NCBI GenBank assembly: GCA_965228445.1
Contig: OZ245813.1
Location: forward strand, 1,178,001 to 1,242,000
Source: Thalassobaculum sp965228445
Lineage (GTDB): Bacteria > Pseudomonadota > Alphaproteobacteria > Thalassobaculales > Thalassobaculaceae
Length of the DNA stretch: 64,000 nt
Direction: 5' to 3'
This document shows positions 35,271 to 43,719 of the stretch, one piece after another. Both the position numbers and the translations under genes were made by a program. The number at the start of each line of letters is the position of its first letter. Position 1 is the stretch's first letter. Below the pieces are notes generated by a model. It was not told the origin of the DNA. It did no database searches and worked only from the letters and a program-made list of their open reading frames with translations.

Positions 35271-36923
35271 GTGATATTCGGTGATACCCCGCTGGATCAG
35301 GCCGAGGGGGCCGTGCTGGCCCATTCCCATCGCCTCGAGAAGCGCAGCCTGAAGAAGGGCCGGGTCCTGGACGGCGACGACGTGGCGCTGCTGCGCGATG
35401 CCGGCTTCGCCAGCGTCATCGCCGCTCGGCTGGAGGACGGCGACGTGTCCGAGGATGCGGCCGCCGACCGGCTGGCCGCAGCGCTGGCCGGCGACGGGAC
35501 GACGGTCAGCGCCGCCTTCACCGGCCGCGCCAACCTCTACGCCAAGACCGCCGGCGTCGTGCTCTACGACCCGGTGCGGCTGGACGCCTTCAATCTGGTC
35601 GACGAGGCCATCACCCTGGCCCTGGTCCCGCCCTATCAGGCGGTCGAGGAAGGTCAGATGATCGGCACGCTGAAGATCATCTCCTTTGCGGTCAGCGGCG
35701 ACCGGGTGCTGCTGACCGAGGAGATCGGCCGCCGCGACCAGCCGATGGTCCGGCTGCAGCCCTACACGGCCACCCCAGTCGGGCTGGTCCAGTCCCGTCT
35801 GTCCGGGACCAAGGAGAGCGTGCTCGACAGCACCATGGAGGTGACCCGGGCCCGCCTGCACGGCATGGCCAGCGAGATCTGCCACGAGGTGCGCTGCGAC
35901 CACACCACCGCCGCCCTGGCCAAGGCGATCGACGAGACCATGAACAAGGGCGCCCGGCTGGTGCTGGTCTCCGGCGCCTCGGCCGTGGTCGACCGGCGCG
36001 ACGTGGTGCCCGCCGCCATCGAGCAGGCCGGCGGCATTGTCGAGCATTTCGGCATGCCGGTGGACCCGGGCAACCTGATGCTGATCGGCCGCATCGGCGA
36101 CATTCCGGTGGTCGGCCTGCCCGGCTGCGCGCGCTCGCCCAAGCTGAACGGCTTCGACTGGGTCCTGCAGCGGCTGATCGCCGGCGTACCGGTCGGTCGC
36201 ACCGAGATCGGCCGGATGGGAGCCGGCGGCCTGCTCAAGGACATTCCGACCCGGCCCATGCCCCGCTCCCGCCGGCGCGCCGGGTCGGGCGAGAGCGACA
36301 CCGTCTCCGCCCGGGCGCCGAAGATCGCGGCGATCGTACTCGCCGCCGGCCAGTCGCGGCGGATGGGCGCGGAGAACAAGCTGCTGGCCCAGTTGGACGG
36401 CAAGCCGATGGTCCGCCACGTGGCGGAAGCCGTGGCCGCCTCCAAGGCCTCGTCGATGACCGTGGTGCTCGGCCACGAGGCCGACACGGTGCGGGCGGCG
36501 CTGGCCGACCTGAAACCGTCCTATGCCTATAACCCGGACTATGCCGAAGGGCTGTCGACCTCGATGAAATCGGGTCTCGCCGCCGTCGGCGAGGAGGTCG
36601 ACGGGGTCGTCATCTGCCTCGGCGACATGCCGATGGTCAGCACGGCCATCATCGACCGGATGATCGCCGCCTTCGACCCGGTGGAGGGCCGCGCCATCGT
36701 CGTGCCGACCCGGCGCGGCAAGCGCGGCAATCCGGTGCTGTTCGCCAAACGGTTCTTCGAGGAGATGGCCCGGGTGTCCGGCGATGTCGGCGCGCGGCAT
36801 CTGATCGGCAACCACGAGGACCTGATGGTCGAGATCGAGGTCGACGACGAGGCGGTGCTCACCGACATCGACACGCCGGAAGCGCTGGCGAAGGCCCGGG
36901 GAAAGAACGGGGGGACGGGCTGA
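35271..36923 (+). CDS. Molybdopterin-binding domain fused to MobA/MocA-like nucleotidyltransferase
   Basis: 550 aa fusion. Residues 1 to about 340 resemble molybdopterin-binding (MoeA/CinA-type) proteins, with LVLVSGASAVVDRRDVVP and GNLMLIGRIGDIPVVGLPG. Residues about 350-550 are a nucleotidyltransferase with LAAGQSRRMG from about 355, a Lys in NKLLAQLDGKPM, the metal Asp of CLGDMPMV and a TDIDTPE end: a MocA-type enzyme making the cytosine dinucleotide cofactor. The start is GTG, preceded by TTTGGAG. Likely makes MCD for a molybdenum hydroxylase. Confidence 0.9.
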   Translation: MIFGDTPLDQAEGAVLAHSHRLEKRSLKKGRVLDGDDVALLRDAGFASVIAARLEDGDVSEDAAADRLAAALAGDGTTVSAAFTGRANLYAKTAGVVLYDPVRLDAFNLVDEAITLALVPPYQAVEEGQMIGTLKIISFAVSGDRVLLTEEIGRRDQPMVRLQPYTATPVGLVQSRLSGTKESVLDSTMEVTRARLHGMASEICHEVRCDHTTAALAKAIDETMNKGARLVLVSGASAVVDRRDVVPAAIEQAGGIVEHFGMPVDPGNLMLIGRIGDIPVVGLPGCARSPKLNGFDWVLQRLIAGVPVGRTEIGRMGAGGLLKDIPTRPMPRSRRRAGSGESDTVSARAPKIAAIVLAAGQSRRMGAENKLLAQLDGKPMVRHVAEAVAASKASSMTVVLGHEADTVRAALADLKPSYAYNPDYAEGLSTSMKSGLAAVGEEVDGVVICLGDMPMVSTAIIDRMIAAFDPVEGRAIVVPTRRGKRGNPVLFAKRFFEEMARVSGDVGARHLIGNHEDLMVEIEVDDEAVLTDIDTPEALAKARGKNGGTG

Positions 36924-37339
36924 TGAACGACGCACTGTATCAGGACGAGATCGTCGCCCTGGCCCGGACCGGGCGTGCCCTGCCCCGGCTTGACGCGCCG
37001 ACCGTCACCGCCAGGGTCGACAACCCGGTCTGCGGCGACCGCATCACCGTGGACCTGACGATCGAGAACGGCACCGTCACCGCCGTGGGCGCCAAGGTCC
37101 AGGGCTGCGCGCTGTGCCAGGCGTCGGTCGCGATCATCGCCGACAACGTGATCGGCCAGAAGCCGGACGTGCTGCCGGAGGTCGCCCAGGCGGTGGAGGC
37201 CTATCTCGCCGGCAAGGCGGACCTGCTGCCCTGGACGGCGCTGTCCGCCTTTGCGCCGGTCCGCGCCGCCAAGTCGCGCTGGGAATGCGTCATGCTGCCG
37301 TTCCGTGCGGCCAACAAGGCGCTGACGGAAACGGGCTGA
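36923..37339 (+). CDS. IscU/SufU-like iron-sulfur scaffold protein
   Basis: 138 aa. Three cysteines are placed as in IscU/SufU scaffolds: NPVCGDR (about 33-39), GCALCQAS (about 60-67) and WECVM (near 122). ATG overlaps the preceding stop by one base, so it is co-translated with the cofactor enzyme. The context suggests cluster supply to a molybdenum/iron-sulfur hydroxylase rather than general Fe-S assembly; this is inference, since no isc or suf genes are nearby. Confidence 0.85.
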   Translation: MNDALYQDEIVALARTGRALPRLDAPTVTARVDNPVCGDRITVDLTIENGTVTAVGAKVQGCALCQASVAIIADNVIGQKPDVLPEVAQAVEAYLAGKADLLPWTALSAFAPVRAAKSRWECVMLPFRAANKALTETG

Positions 37340-37372
37340 CGGTCGAGCGTTCGTCCGCCGTGCGGCCGGAGA

Positions 37373-37789
37373 TCAGCCCAGGATGTCGAGAGTGGACTCG
37401 AACAGCTCGTCGGCCGTCCTGATGGTGGCCAGATTGGCCTCGAACTGTTTCTGCGCGGCGATCTGATCGACCGCTTCACGCTCGAGCGAGACGTTCGGAC
37501 GGTTCACCAGACCCTCACCATCCGCATCCGGCGCGTCGGGGTCGTAGCGCTGCACAGAGACCGGATCGGCGAGCTGCTGGGTGGAGCGCACCCCGCCGGT
37601 CGCCGTCGTGCTGTCCACGGTCCGCTGGGTCCGGAACAGGCTGTTGCCCTCGGCATCCGTCGCTTCGGTCGTGCCGCGGGGCGCCGCCACGCTTTCCAGA
37701 TTCGCGACGTTCGACGCCGAATTGTCGAACCGCCGGGTCGCCGCGGTGGCCCCGCTCAGGGCGCTGTAGATGCCGTTGGTGATCGCCAT
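37373..37789 (-). CDS. Flagellar basal-body rod-type protein
   Basis: 138 aa, close to FlgC length. The N-terminus (AITNGIYSALSGATAATRRFDNSASNVAN) matches the rod-protein motif in which a short helix precedes an N-x-A-N element; the C-terminus (SLEREAVDQIAAQKQFEANLATIRTADEL) matches the flagellar basal-body C-terminal helix. No other flagellar gene is adjacent, so which rod subunit it represents is uncertain. A near-match to a CtrA box lies 48 bases upstream. Confidence 0.82.
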   Translation of the reverse strand: MAITNGIYSALSGATAATRRFDNSASNVANLESVAAPRGTTEATDAEGNSLFRTQRTVDSTTATGGVRSTQQLADPVSVQRYDPDAPDADGEGLVNRPNVSLEREAVDQIAAQKQFEANLATIRTADELFESTLDILG

Positions 37790-37836
37790 TCGGATATCCT
37801 ACCAGCCATACCGCATCCACGCTACCGCACCGCCGG

Positions 37837-37851
37837 TTTAGATCGGGTTAA
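37837..37851. promoter_or_regulatory. Near-match to a CtrA box
   Basis: TTTA-GATCGGG-TTAA, one mismatch from TTAA-N7-TTAA, between the divergent rod-type gene and an exported protein. The TTAAC half-site (GTTAACCC on the other strand) is the better half. CtrA controls many flagellar genes in Alphaproteobacteria. Confidence 0.35.
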
Positions 37852-37934
37852 CGCACCGCGTTCGCCAGGATCGTCACGGCCGCCGTCGGCCGTTATCATG
37901 GGGCGGCATTCACCCCCTGCGGAGCGGCCGATCC

Positions 37935-38756
37935 ATGCCCCTGGCGAGGACCTTTCTCATCGCGCTGGCGATCCTCGCGGCGCTGCCTCTCCTGGGCGCC
38001 GGGGAGGTCCGGGCGCAGCGTATCCAGTGGTATGTGGAGGTGATCGAGGACCCGCTCAGCCCCCGGCCGATCCTGGAGGCGCGGATCCTCACCCGCGACG
38101 GCTACCGTTTCCGGCTGATGCGCATGAAGGACAACTCGATCTGGGGTCAGTTCTCCCTGCCCCGCTCGTCCCAGGCGATGCTGACGCCCGACCACCTGCC
38201 GCTCTATCGCATCGACGAGCATGACCCGGTGGACCTGGAGGAACTCAAGGCCCTGGAGGTGACCAGCGAGCCGACCCTCTACAAGGTCGCGGGCCGCGAC
38301 GTGCAGTTCATCATCTGGGGCGACGCCCGGGAGGGATTCATCCCGCCGATCCTGCGCCAGATGATGCTCGGCGAGAACATCCACGTGACCTATTTCACCA
38401 TGCTCGGGGAACGCCAGTCGGCCGAACTCACCCTCAACCGGGCCAATCAGGCGATCGCCCAGTTCCTGCGGGTCCGGCCGCTCAACCCGGAGAAGGATTC
38501 GGTGGAGGATCAGACCCAGACCTTCGCGCTTATCGCCCGGCGCTTCACCGAACTGTGCGACGACCTGCGCTTCGGCGGCAGCGAGAGCGACTACACCGCC
38601 TGCCGCAACACCTTCTACACCTGCTCCGAAGCGCCGGAGCAGACGGCGGAAAGCTTCAAGCAGTGCCTGGGCTTCGATCCTGCCATGCTGGAGGCACGGG
38701 ACGAGCCGCCGGGCCCCGATACCGAGTCCGCCGCCCCGGCGACCCGGGCCAACTGA
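37935..38756 (+). CDS. Exported protein of unknown function
   Basis: 273 aa. A signal peptide (about residues 1-27, ending EVRA before Q) is followed by a beta-rich region (IQWYVEVIEDPLSPRPILEA) and a C-terminal part with four cysteines (LCDDL, YTACRNTFYTC, QCLGFD) that could form disulfides. I do not recognise the family; the pattern suggests a soluble periplasmic protein. It converges on the SprA-related gene and is divergent from the rod-type gene. Confidence 0.75.
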   Translation: MPLARTFLIALAILAALPLLGAGEVRAQRIQWYVEVIEDPLSPRPILEARILTRDGYRFRLMRMKDNSIWGQFSLPRSSQAMLTPDHLPLYRIDEHDPVDLEELKALEVTSEPTLYKVAGRDVQFIIWGDAREGFIPPILRQMMLGENIHVTYFTMLGERQSAELTLNRANQAIAQFLRVRPLNPEKDSVEDQTQTFALIARRFTELCDDLRFGGSESDYTACRNTFYTCSEAPEQTAESFKQCLGFDPAMLEARDEPPGPDTESAAPATRAN

Positions 38757-38778
38757 CCGGACTTGCCGAGCCGAACGA

Positions 38779-39864
38779 TCAGACGGTGATGGAGAGGAAT
38801 TGCGGTCGGGGGGTCCGCCCGTCGAAGCCGGTCGAGGCGCGGCCGACCAGTCCGGCAAAGTCGAAGGGCGAGGACGCCGCGGGCCCGACCTGGGGCCGGT
38901 CGTCCGGTTCCGCGCCGGCCGCCGGCCCGAAGGACGATCCGCCCTCGCCACGGGGGTCGGCGCCGAATGCGGTACCGATGCTCGCAGCCTGGCCGGCATC
39001 CGTCCCTTCCGAACCCTCGGCCGGAGCCGCACCGTTGACCGTGGGCGTGGTATCGACGGTTTCGCTTTCGACAATCGGCTCTACCGGGGCCTCTTCAGCC
39101 GTGCCCTCCCCGCCCTCGCCGCTCTGTTCGGCGCGGCGCTCGGCCGCGATCTCAGCCTGGGCCTGGCGCTCGAGGGCAGAGGCGGCGGAGGCGACCGACT
39201 TGTCCTGCCCGGACGGGTCGGCCGGAGCCAGGGCGGCGGCGCGGATCTGCCGGGCCTTCTGCAGTGTCGCTTCCGGATCGCCCTTCACCGGCGAGGTATC
39301 GATGGAGACCGACCCGCCGACCGCGTATTGCCGGCCGTCGGGGCCGCGCTGGTAGGTATAGGTCGGCGCCCCCGCATGCGCACCGCCGGCGGCGGCGTGG
39401 GCCGCCTCGTGCTGGCGCACTTCACGATCGCGCTGCTGCAGTTCGCGGACGACCTGCTGCTCCTCCTCCGACAGCTCGGTCCCGGACGCTGCTTCTTCGG
39501 CGCTGGAGGAGGACTGGGCGGCGATCTCCGCCGCCTGGGCCGGACTATCGGCGCTGCCCGCAGTGACGGTCTGCGCCGTCTCGTCGGCCTGCAGTCCGAA
39601 CGCCACCGCCAGGGTGAACGGCCCGCCGCCGATCAGCGGACGGCCCGGCCGCAGCGGCTCGGCCTGCGGCTGCTGGCCCGATGACCCGCTTTCGGAAACC
39701 GCCCGACCGCGCGCCGCGTCGCCTCTCTGCCCGGCCAGGCTGCGCCCGCTGCCCGATACCCGTGCGGAGTCGTCCTCGCGCGACCGCGGACCGGCGCCCG
39801 AAGGCGGTCCGAGGGGCGGCAGGCTCCCGGCTCCGATGGGGGTAAGAGGGGCGGTCGAGGTCAT
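38779..39864 (-). CDS. SprA-related protein with HEAAH motif
   Basis: 361 aa. A low-complexity N-terminal half leads to a conserved core at about 155-235: RDREVRQHEAAHAAAGGAHAG, then GPDGRQYAVGGSVSIDTSPV and APADPSGQDKSVA. This is the SprA-related (PF12118-type) signature; the HEAAH element recalls zinc metallopeptidases, though activity is unproven. The rest is Pro/Gly/Ser/Glu-rich and probably disordered. ATG at 39864 is assumed; a TTG at 39882 is in frame. No signal peptide is seen. Confidence 0.78.
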   Translation of the reverse strand: MTSTAPLTPIGAGSLPPLGPPSGAGPRSREDDSARVSGSGRSLAGQRGDAARGRAVSESGSSGQQPQAEPLRPGRPLIGGGPFTLAVAFGLQADETAQTVTAGSADSPAQAAEIAAQSSSSAEEAASGTELSEEEQQVVRELQQRDREVRQHEAAHAAAGGAHAGAPTYTYQRGPDGRQYAVGGSVSIDTSPVKGDPEATLQKARQIRAAALAPADPSGQDKSVASAASALERQAQAEIAAERRAEQSGEGGEGTAEEAPVEPIVESETVDTTPTVNGAAPAEGSEGTDAGQAASIGTAFGADPRGEGGSSFGPAAGAEPDDRPQVGPAASSPFDFAGLVGRASTGFDGRTPRPQFLSITV

Positions 39865-40026
39865 TCTGACCAGGCACTCCAAAGGTTACGGCCGACGTTC
39901 GCGGCCACAGTCACGTTCGAAATGTCCTACTCTCCCACGGATCTCATAGCACGACTCGCCGGAAGATGCGAGAACACAGCCCCAGGCTCGCTCCCGGCGG
40001 CTCCTCTCCGATTTCCCGACGGCCCG

Positions 40027-40926
40027 ATGTCCGCACTCCCCTATCTCGCCCCTCCGCTCTTCGTGCTGCTCTGGAGCTCCGCCTTCGTCGGCGCCAAGTT
40101 CGGCCTGCCGCACGCCGAACCCATGACCTTCCTGGCGATCCGCTTCGCTCTGGTGACCGCGCTGTTCGTGCTGATCGCCCGCGCGCTGTCGGCTCCTTGG
40201 CCGACGAGCTGGCGGCAGACCGGTCATATCGCGGTGGTCGGCGCGCTGGTCCAGGGCGTGTATCTGGGCGGCGTGTTCGTGGCGATCCACCGGGGCGTGC
40301 CGGCGGGGCTGGCCTCGCTGATCGTCGGGCTGCAGCCGATCCTGACCGCCGTCCTGGCCGGCCGGCTGCTGGGCGAGCGCACGTCGGGACGGCAATGGGC
40401 GGGCCTCGGCCTGGGGCTGGCGGGCGTCGCGATGGTTCTGGGCGAGCGGATGGAGGCGGCGCATGTCGACCCGGTCGGGCTGATGACCTGCGTCGCCGGC
40501 CTGATCGCCATCAGTTTCGGCACCCTGCACCAGAAGCGGTATGCCAGCTCCATGCACGTCGCCTCGGGCAGCGCGATCCAGAATCTCACGGCGACGGTCC
40601 TCACCCTGCTCGGCGCGCTGGCCTTCGAAGAGATGCAGGTGGACTGGGTCCCCGCCTTCACCCTGTCCCTCGCCTGGCTGACGGTGGTGGTGTCGATCGG
40701 CGCCTTCTCCCTGCTCATGATGATGATCCGGCTCGGCGAGGCGGTGAAGGTCGTCAGCCTGTTCTACATGGTGCCGCCGACCACCGCGGTGTTGGCCTGG
40801 ATCGCCTTCGACGAACGCATCGGGCTCCTCGGCGCCGTGGGGATCGCGGTCACCGCCCTGGGGGTGGCCCTGGTCGTGCGCAAGGCGGCGGCCGAGGCCG
40901 GGGCGAAGGGGGCTGGCCGAACCTGA
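40027..40926 (+). CDS. DMT-family (EamA) transporter
   Basis: 299 aa with ten membrane segments in two EamA repeats: the first starts PPLFVLLWSSAFVGAKFGL, and the second has the typical VVSLFYMVPPTTAVLAWIAFDE near residues 235-260. Such transporters export or import amino acids and other small metabolites; the substrate is not readable. ATG at 40027 places the first membrane helix correctly; the open frame upstream has no support. The downstream MFS gene starts 44 bases later. Confidence 0.9.
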   Translation: MSALPYLAPPLFVLLWSSAFVGAKFGLPHAEPMTFLAIRFALVTALFVLIARALSAPWPTSWRQTGHIAVVGALVQGVYLGGVFVAIHRGVPAGLASLIVGLQPILTAVLAGRLLGERTSGRQWAGLGLGLAGVAMVLGERMEAAHVDPVGLMTCVAGLIAISFGTLHQKRYASSMHVASGSAIQNLTATVLTLLGALAFEEMQVDWVPAFTLSLAWLTVVVSIGAFSLLMMMIRLGEAVKVVSLFYMVPPTTAVLAWIAFDERIGLLGAVGIAVTALGVALVVRKAAAEAGAKGAGRT

Positions 40927-40970
40927 ATTCGGCGCTAAGTTAGAGATCCCTCCTCGCCCCCAAAGGCACC

Positions 40971-42161
40971 ATGTCAGACAAACCGCTTCCCCCGCCGATC
41001 TGGATCCTGATCGTGGCGACGGCCACGGGTCCGCTCGCCCTGAACATCTTCGTGCCCTCAATGCCGGGTCTGGTGGACGTCTTCGACACCGACTACGCCA
41101 TGGTGCAGCTCGCCCTGACCTCCTATCTGGTGGCCGTCGGCGTGGCCCAGCTCGCCTACGGGCCGATCTCCGACCGGTTCGGCCGGCGCCCGGCCCTGCT
41201 CGGCGGGCTCGTCGTCTATGCCATCGCGAACATCGCCTGCATGCTGGCCTGGTCGATCGAGAGCCTGATCGCCGCCCGGGTGCTGCAGGCGATCGGCGGA
41301 TGCGCCGGCATGGTGCTCGGTCGGGCGATCGTGCGCGACGTCTACGACCGCGACCGGGCGGCCAGCGCCATCGCCCTCATCACCATGGCCATGGCGGTCG
41401 CGCCGGCCATGGGACCGGCGATCGGCGGGCTGATAGACACCCATTTCGGCTGGCAGGGGACCTTCGTCGTGCCGCTGATCGTCGGCCTGGTCGTGCTGGG
41501 CGGCGCGTGGTTCCGGCTAAACGAGACCAACATCCATCCGATCCCGACCATCGACCTGACGGCCATGCTGCGCAACTACGCCAGCCTGCTGCGGTCGCGC
41601 GCGTATATCGGCTACGCCTGCAACACCGCGATGTCGGTCGGCGCGTTCTTCTCCTTCATCGCCGGCGCCCCCTACGTGATGATCGAGGTTCTGCACGCGG
41701 GGCCCGAGGTCTACGGGTTCTATTTCGTGCTGATCTCGGTCGGCTACATGACCGGGAACTTCCTTGCCAGCCGGCTGTCGAGCCGGCTCGGCGTCGACCG
41801 CATGATCCCGCTCGGCGTCGGCGTCTCCCTGGTGGGGGCGGTCACCGGCTTTGCGCTGATGATGGCCGGGCTGGTGAACCCGGTGGTGGTGTTCCTGCCG
41901 ATGTGCGTCGTCGCCATCGGCAACGGGCTGAGCCAGCCAAACGGCATCTCCGGTGCCGTCAGCGTCAACCCGACCATCGCCGGTGCGGCCTCCGGGCTGA
42001 TGGGGTTCGGTCAGATGGTGATCGGCGCCTGCTTCACCGTGGCGGTCGGATACTTTCAGAACGACCACGACCACGCGGCCATGTCGTCGATGATCCTGTT
42101 CGCCACCGTCAGTTCGCTGCTGTTCTACCTGCTCGCCCGCACGGCGCCGCGCGGCGAATGA
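40971..42161 (+). CDS. Bcr/CflA-type multidrug efflux MFS transporter
   Basis: 396 aa, 12 membrane segments. The drug/proton antiporter motifs are visible: LTSYLVAVGVAQLAYGPISDRFGRRPALL (motif A with DRFGRRP, about 53-81) and RVLQAIGGCAGMVLGRAIVRD (motif C region, about 103-123). These place it in the Bcr/CflA branch. Its stop overlaps the start of the next gene (ATGA), so the two are translationally coupled. Confidence 0.92.
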   Translation: MSDKPLPPPIWILIVATATGPLALNIFVPSMPGLVDVFDTDYAMVQLALTSYLVAVGVAQLAYGPISDRFGRRPALLGGLVVYAIANIACMLAWSIESLIAARVLQAIGGCAGMVLGRAIVRDVYDRDRAASAIALITMAMAVAPAMGPAIGGLIDTHFGWQGTFVVPLIVGLVVLGGAWFRLNETNIHPIPTIDLTAMLRNYASLLRSRAYIGYACNTAMSVGAFFSFIAGAPYVMIEVLHAGPEVYGFYFVLISVGYMTGNFLASRLSSRLGVDRMIPLGVGVSLVGAVTGFALMMAGLVNPVVVFLPMCVVAIGNGLSQPNGISGAVSVNPTIAGAASGLMGFGQMVIGACFTVAVGYFQNDHDHAAMSSMILFATVSSLLFYLLARTAPRGE

Positions 42162-42673
42162 ACGGCGGGCCGCCCGACGACCTAGACGCCCTGGCGGCCC
42201 GGATCGCGGACCGCCTGCGACGGGCGGCGGAGACCCGCCGGGGTGCCTGGCGGACGCCGGTGCTGGCCACGGTCTCGGACAACGGACCGAGCGCACGGGT
42301 GGTGGTCATGCGCGCCGTCGCAGCGGAACGGCGCCGGCTGGAGATCTTCACCGATGCCCGCGCCGCGAAGATCGCGGAGATCGCCGCCGAACCGCGGGCA
42401 GCGCTGACCTTCTGGGATCCCGAAGCCGCCGAGCAGCTCCGGATGACCGGTCACGCCCTGGCGGTCGCGGACCCCGCGCGGCTCGCCGCGCGCTGGCAGG
42501 CGATCGGCCCTGCCGGCCGGGCGCTCTACGCTGACGATCCGGCCCGTTTCGTGGTCCTCGACCTCCGCTGGGACGCGTGGGACTGGCTGTGGATCGGCGA
42601 CGCCCCGCACCGGCGGGCCCGCTTCACCTGGTCGGCCGACGGCCGGCGGGAGGCAGCCTGGGCAGCCCCCTGA
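42158..42673 (+). CDS. Pyridoxamine 5'-phosphate oxidase-like flavoprotein
   Basis: 171 aa of the PNPOx-like split-barrel fold: APVLATVS-like TPVLATVSDNGPSARVVVMR, FTDARAAKIAEI and LTFWDPEAAEQLRMTGHA form the FMN-binding half, and the C-terminal DLRWDAWDWLWIG is typical of the PdxH-related group. It is shorter than true PdxH and lacks its full C-terminal domain, so vitamin B6 oxidase activity is not certain. It overlaps the MFS gene by 4 bases. Confidence 0.85.
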   Translation: MNGGPPDDLDALAARIADRLRRAAETRRGAWRTPVLATVSDNGPSARVVVMRAVAAERRRLEIFTDARAAKIAEIAAEPRAALTFWDPEAAEQLRMTGHALAVADPARLAARWQAIGPAGRALYADDPARFVVLDLRWDAWDWLWIGDAPHRRARFTWSADGRREAAWAAP

Positions 42674-42686
42674 CCGGGCCGGTCAG
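42670..42686. terminator. Palindrome at the convergent gene ends
   Basis: CTGACCGGGCCGGTCAG is an 8-bp inverted repeat about one central base; it holds both stop codons of the convergent genes. It could fold as CTGACC / GGTCAG with a 5-base loop in either transcript. There is no T-run, so a terminator role is weakly supported. Confidence 0.3.
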
Positions 42687-43648
42687 TTCTCCGCGTCGGA
42701 CAGCCGGGCCAGGCGGAACGCGCGCTGTCCCTTCACCGCGCGGTGGTTGGGCATGACCAGGATACAGTCGTCATAGGGGGTGACGATCTCCTCGCCGCCA
42801 TCCACGGCGATCACCGCCCCGGCCTTCTCGAACCGCTCCAGCCCCTTGAAGTTCTGCGCGAAGAAGAAGTCGTCGGTGCGGATGGCGTAGCCGTGGGTCA
42901 CGTCGGCGACGGTCACCGTCTCGACCGGGTCGGTGTGGCGGTGTTCGGCCATCGTCTCCGGGCTGATCATGTCCAGCGCGAGCAGATAGTGGAGAGCGGT
43001 GTCGATGGCCACGTCGGCGCTCGACTTAGCCCAGTGCTGGCCGCACTCGACGAGGCAGGCGATGCGGTCGGTCGCCGGGTCGTTGAACGGCGCGTATTCG
43101 ATCAGCCGCAGCCCTTCCACATGGCCGGATCCGCAGGCGATCATCGCCGGATAGCCCATTTCGCGGGTGAAACGGCGCTCCTTCTCCAGCCCGTGGATCA
43201 GCATGATCGGGTCGGAATAGGTGCCCATGGAGTGGATGTCCAGCAGCCGCTCGACCCGGTCGTAGAGCGGACGCAATTCGCGCGCCCGGCGCAGTTCAAC
43301 CGTGCTGTCCGGCCCGTTCAGCCGCTCCTGGGTCCAGACCCGGTTCATGTCCTCGTCGACGAAGCGGGTCTTCGTCGGGTGCGCAGGATCGAACCGCAGA
43401 TAAGCGTCCGGATTGACGAAGGCGACTGTCAGCTTGCCGCGGGTCGGCCGGATCTCCCGTTTCAACAGGTAGTCGAGCGCGATGGCGCCGCACAGCTCGT
43501 TGCCGTGAATGACCGCGTTGATCATCGCATCGGGGCCGGGCTTGCCGGAATCGAACGTATGGACGTAGTCGATACCGGTGTTGCCGGTCCGGTACGCAGA
43601 GATATCGGGCGCCTCCAGTTCGACCGGATAGGCGTTCGTCGCGGACAT
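42683..43648 (-). CDS. Succinylglutamate desuccinylase/aspartoacylase (AstE) family protein
   Basis: 321 aa zinc carboxypeptidase-like deacylase. Zinc ligands are in HGNE (near residue 48) and DIHS (near 138), and the substrate arginine is probably in FVDEDMNRVW. The catalytic Glu is likely in LVECGQHW. Members hydrolyse N-acyl amino acids or related amides; the exact substrate is unknown, since no ast pathway genes are nearby. Confidence 0.88.
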   Translation of the reverse strand: MSATNAYPVELEAPDISAYRTGNTGIDYVHTFDSGKPGPDAMINAVIHGNELCGAIALDYLLKREIRPTRGKLTVAFVNPDAYLRFDPAHPTKTRFVDEDMNRVWTQERLNGPDSTVELRRARELRPLYDRVERLLDIHSMGTYSDPIMLIHGLEKERRFTREMGYPAMIACGSGHVEGLRLIEYAPFNDPATDRIACLVECGQHWAKSSADVAIDTALHYLLALDMISPETMAEHRHTDPVETVTVADVTHGYAIRTDDFFFAQNFKGLERFEKAGAVIAVDGGEEIVTPYDDCILVMPNHRAVKGQRAFRLARLSDAEN

Positions 43649-43719
43649 ATGTGCCTCCTGGGAAAGGGCCGCCAGTCTGCGTCGCCCCCGCCGCTCAGGT
43701 AAACACCGATAATGCCCGT

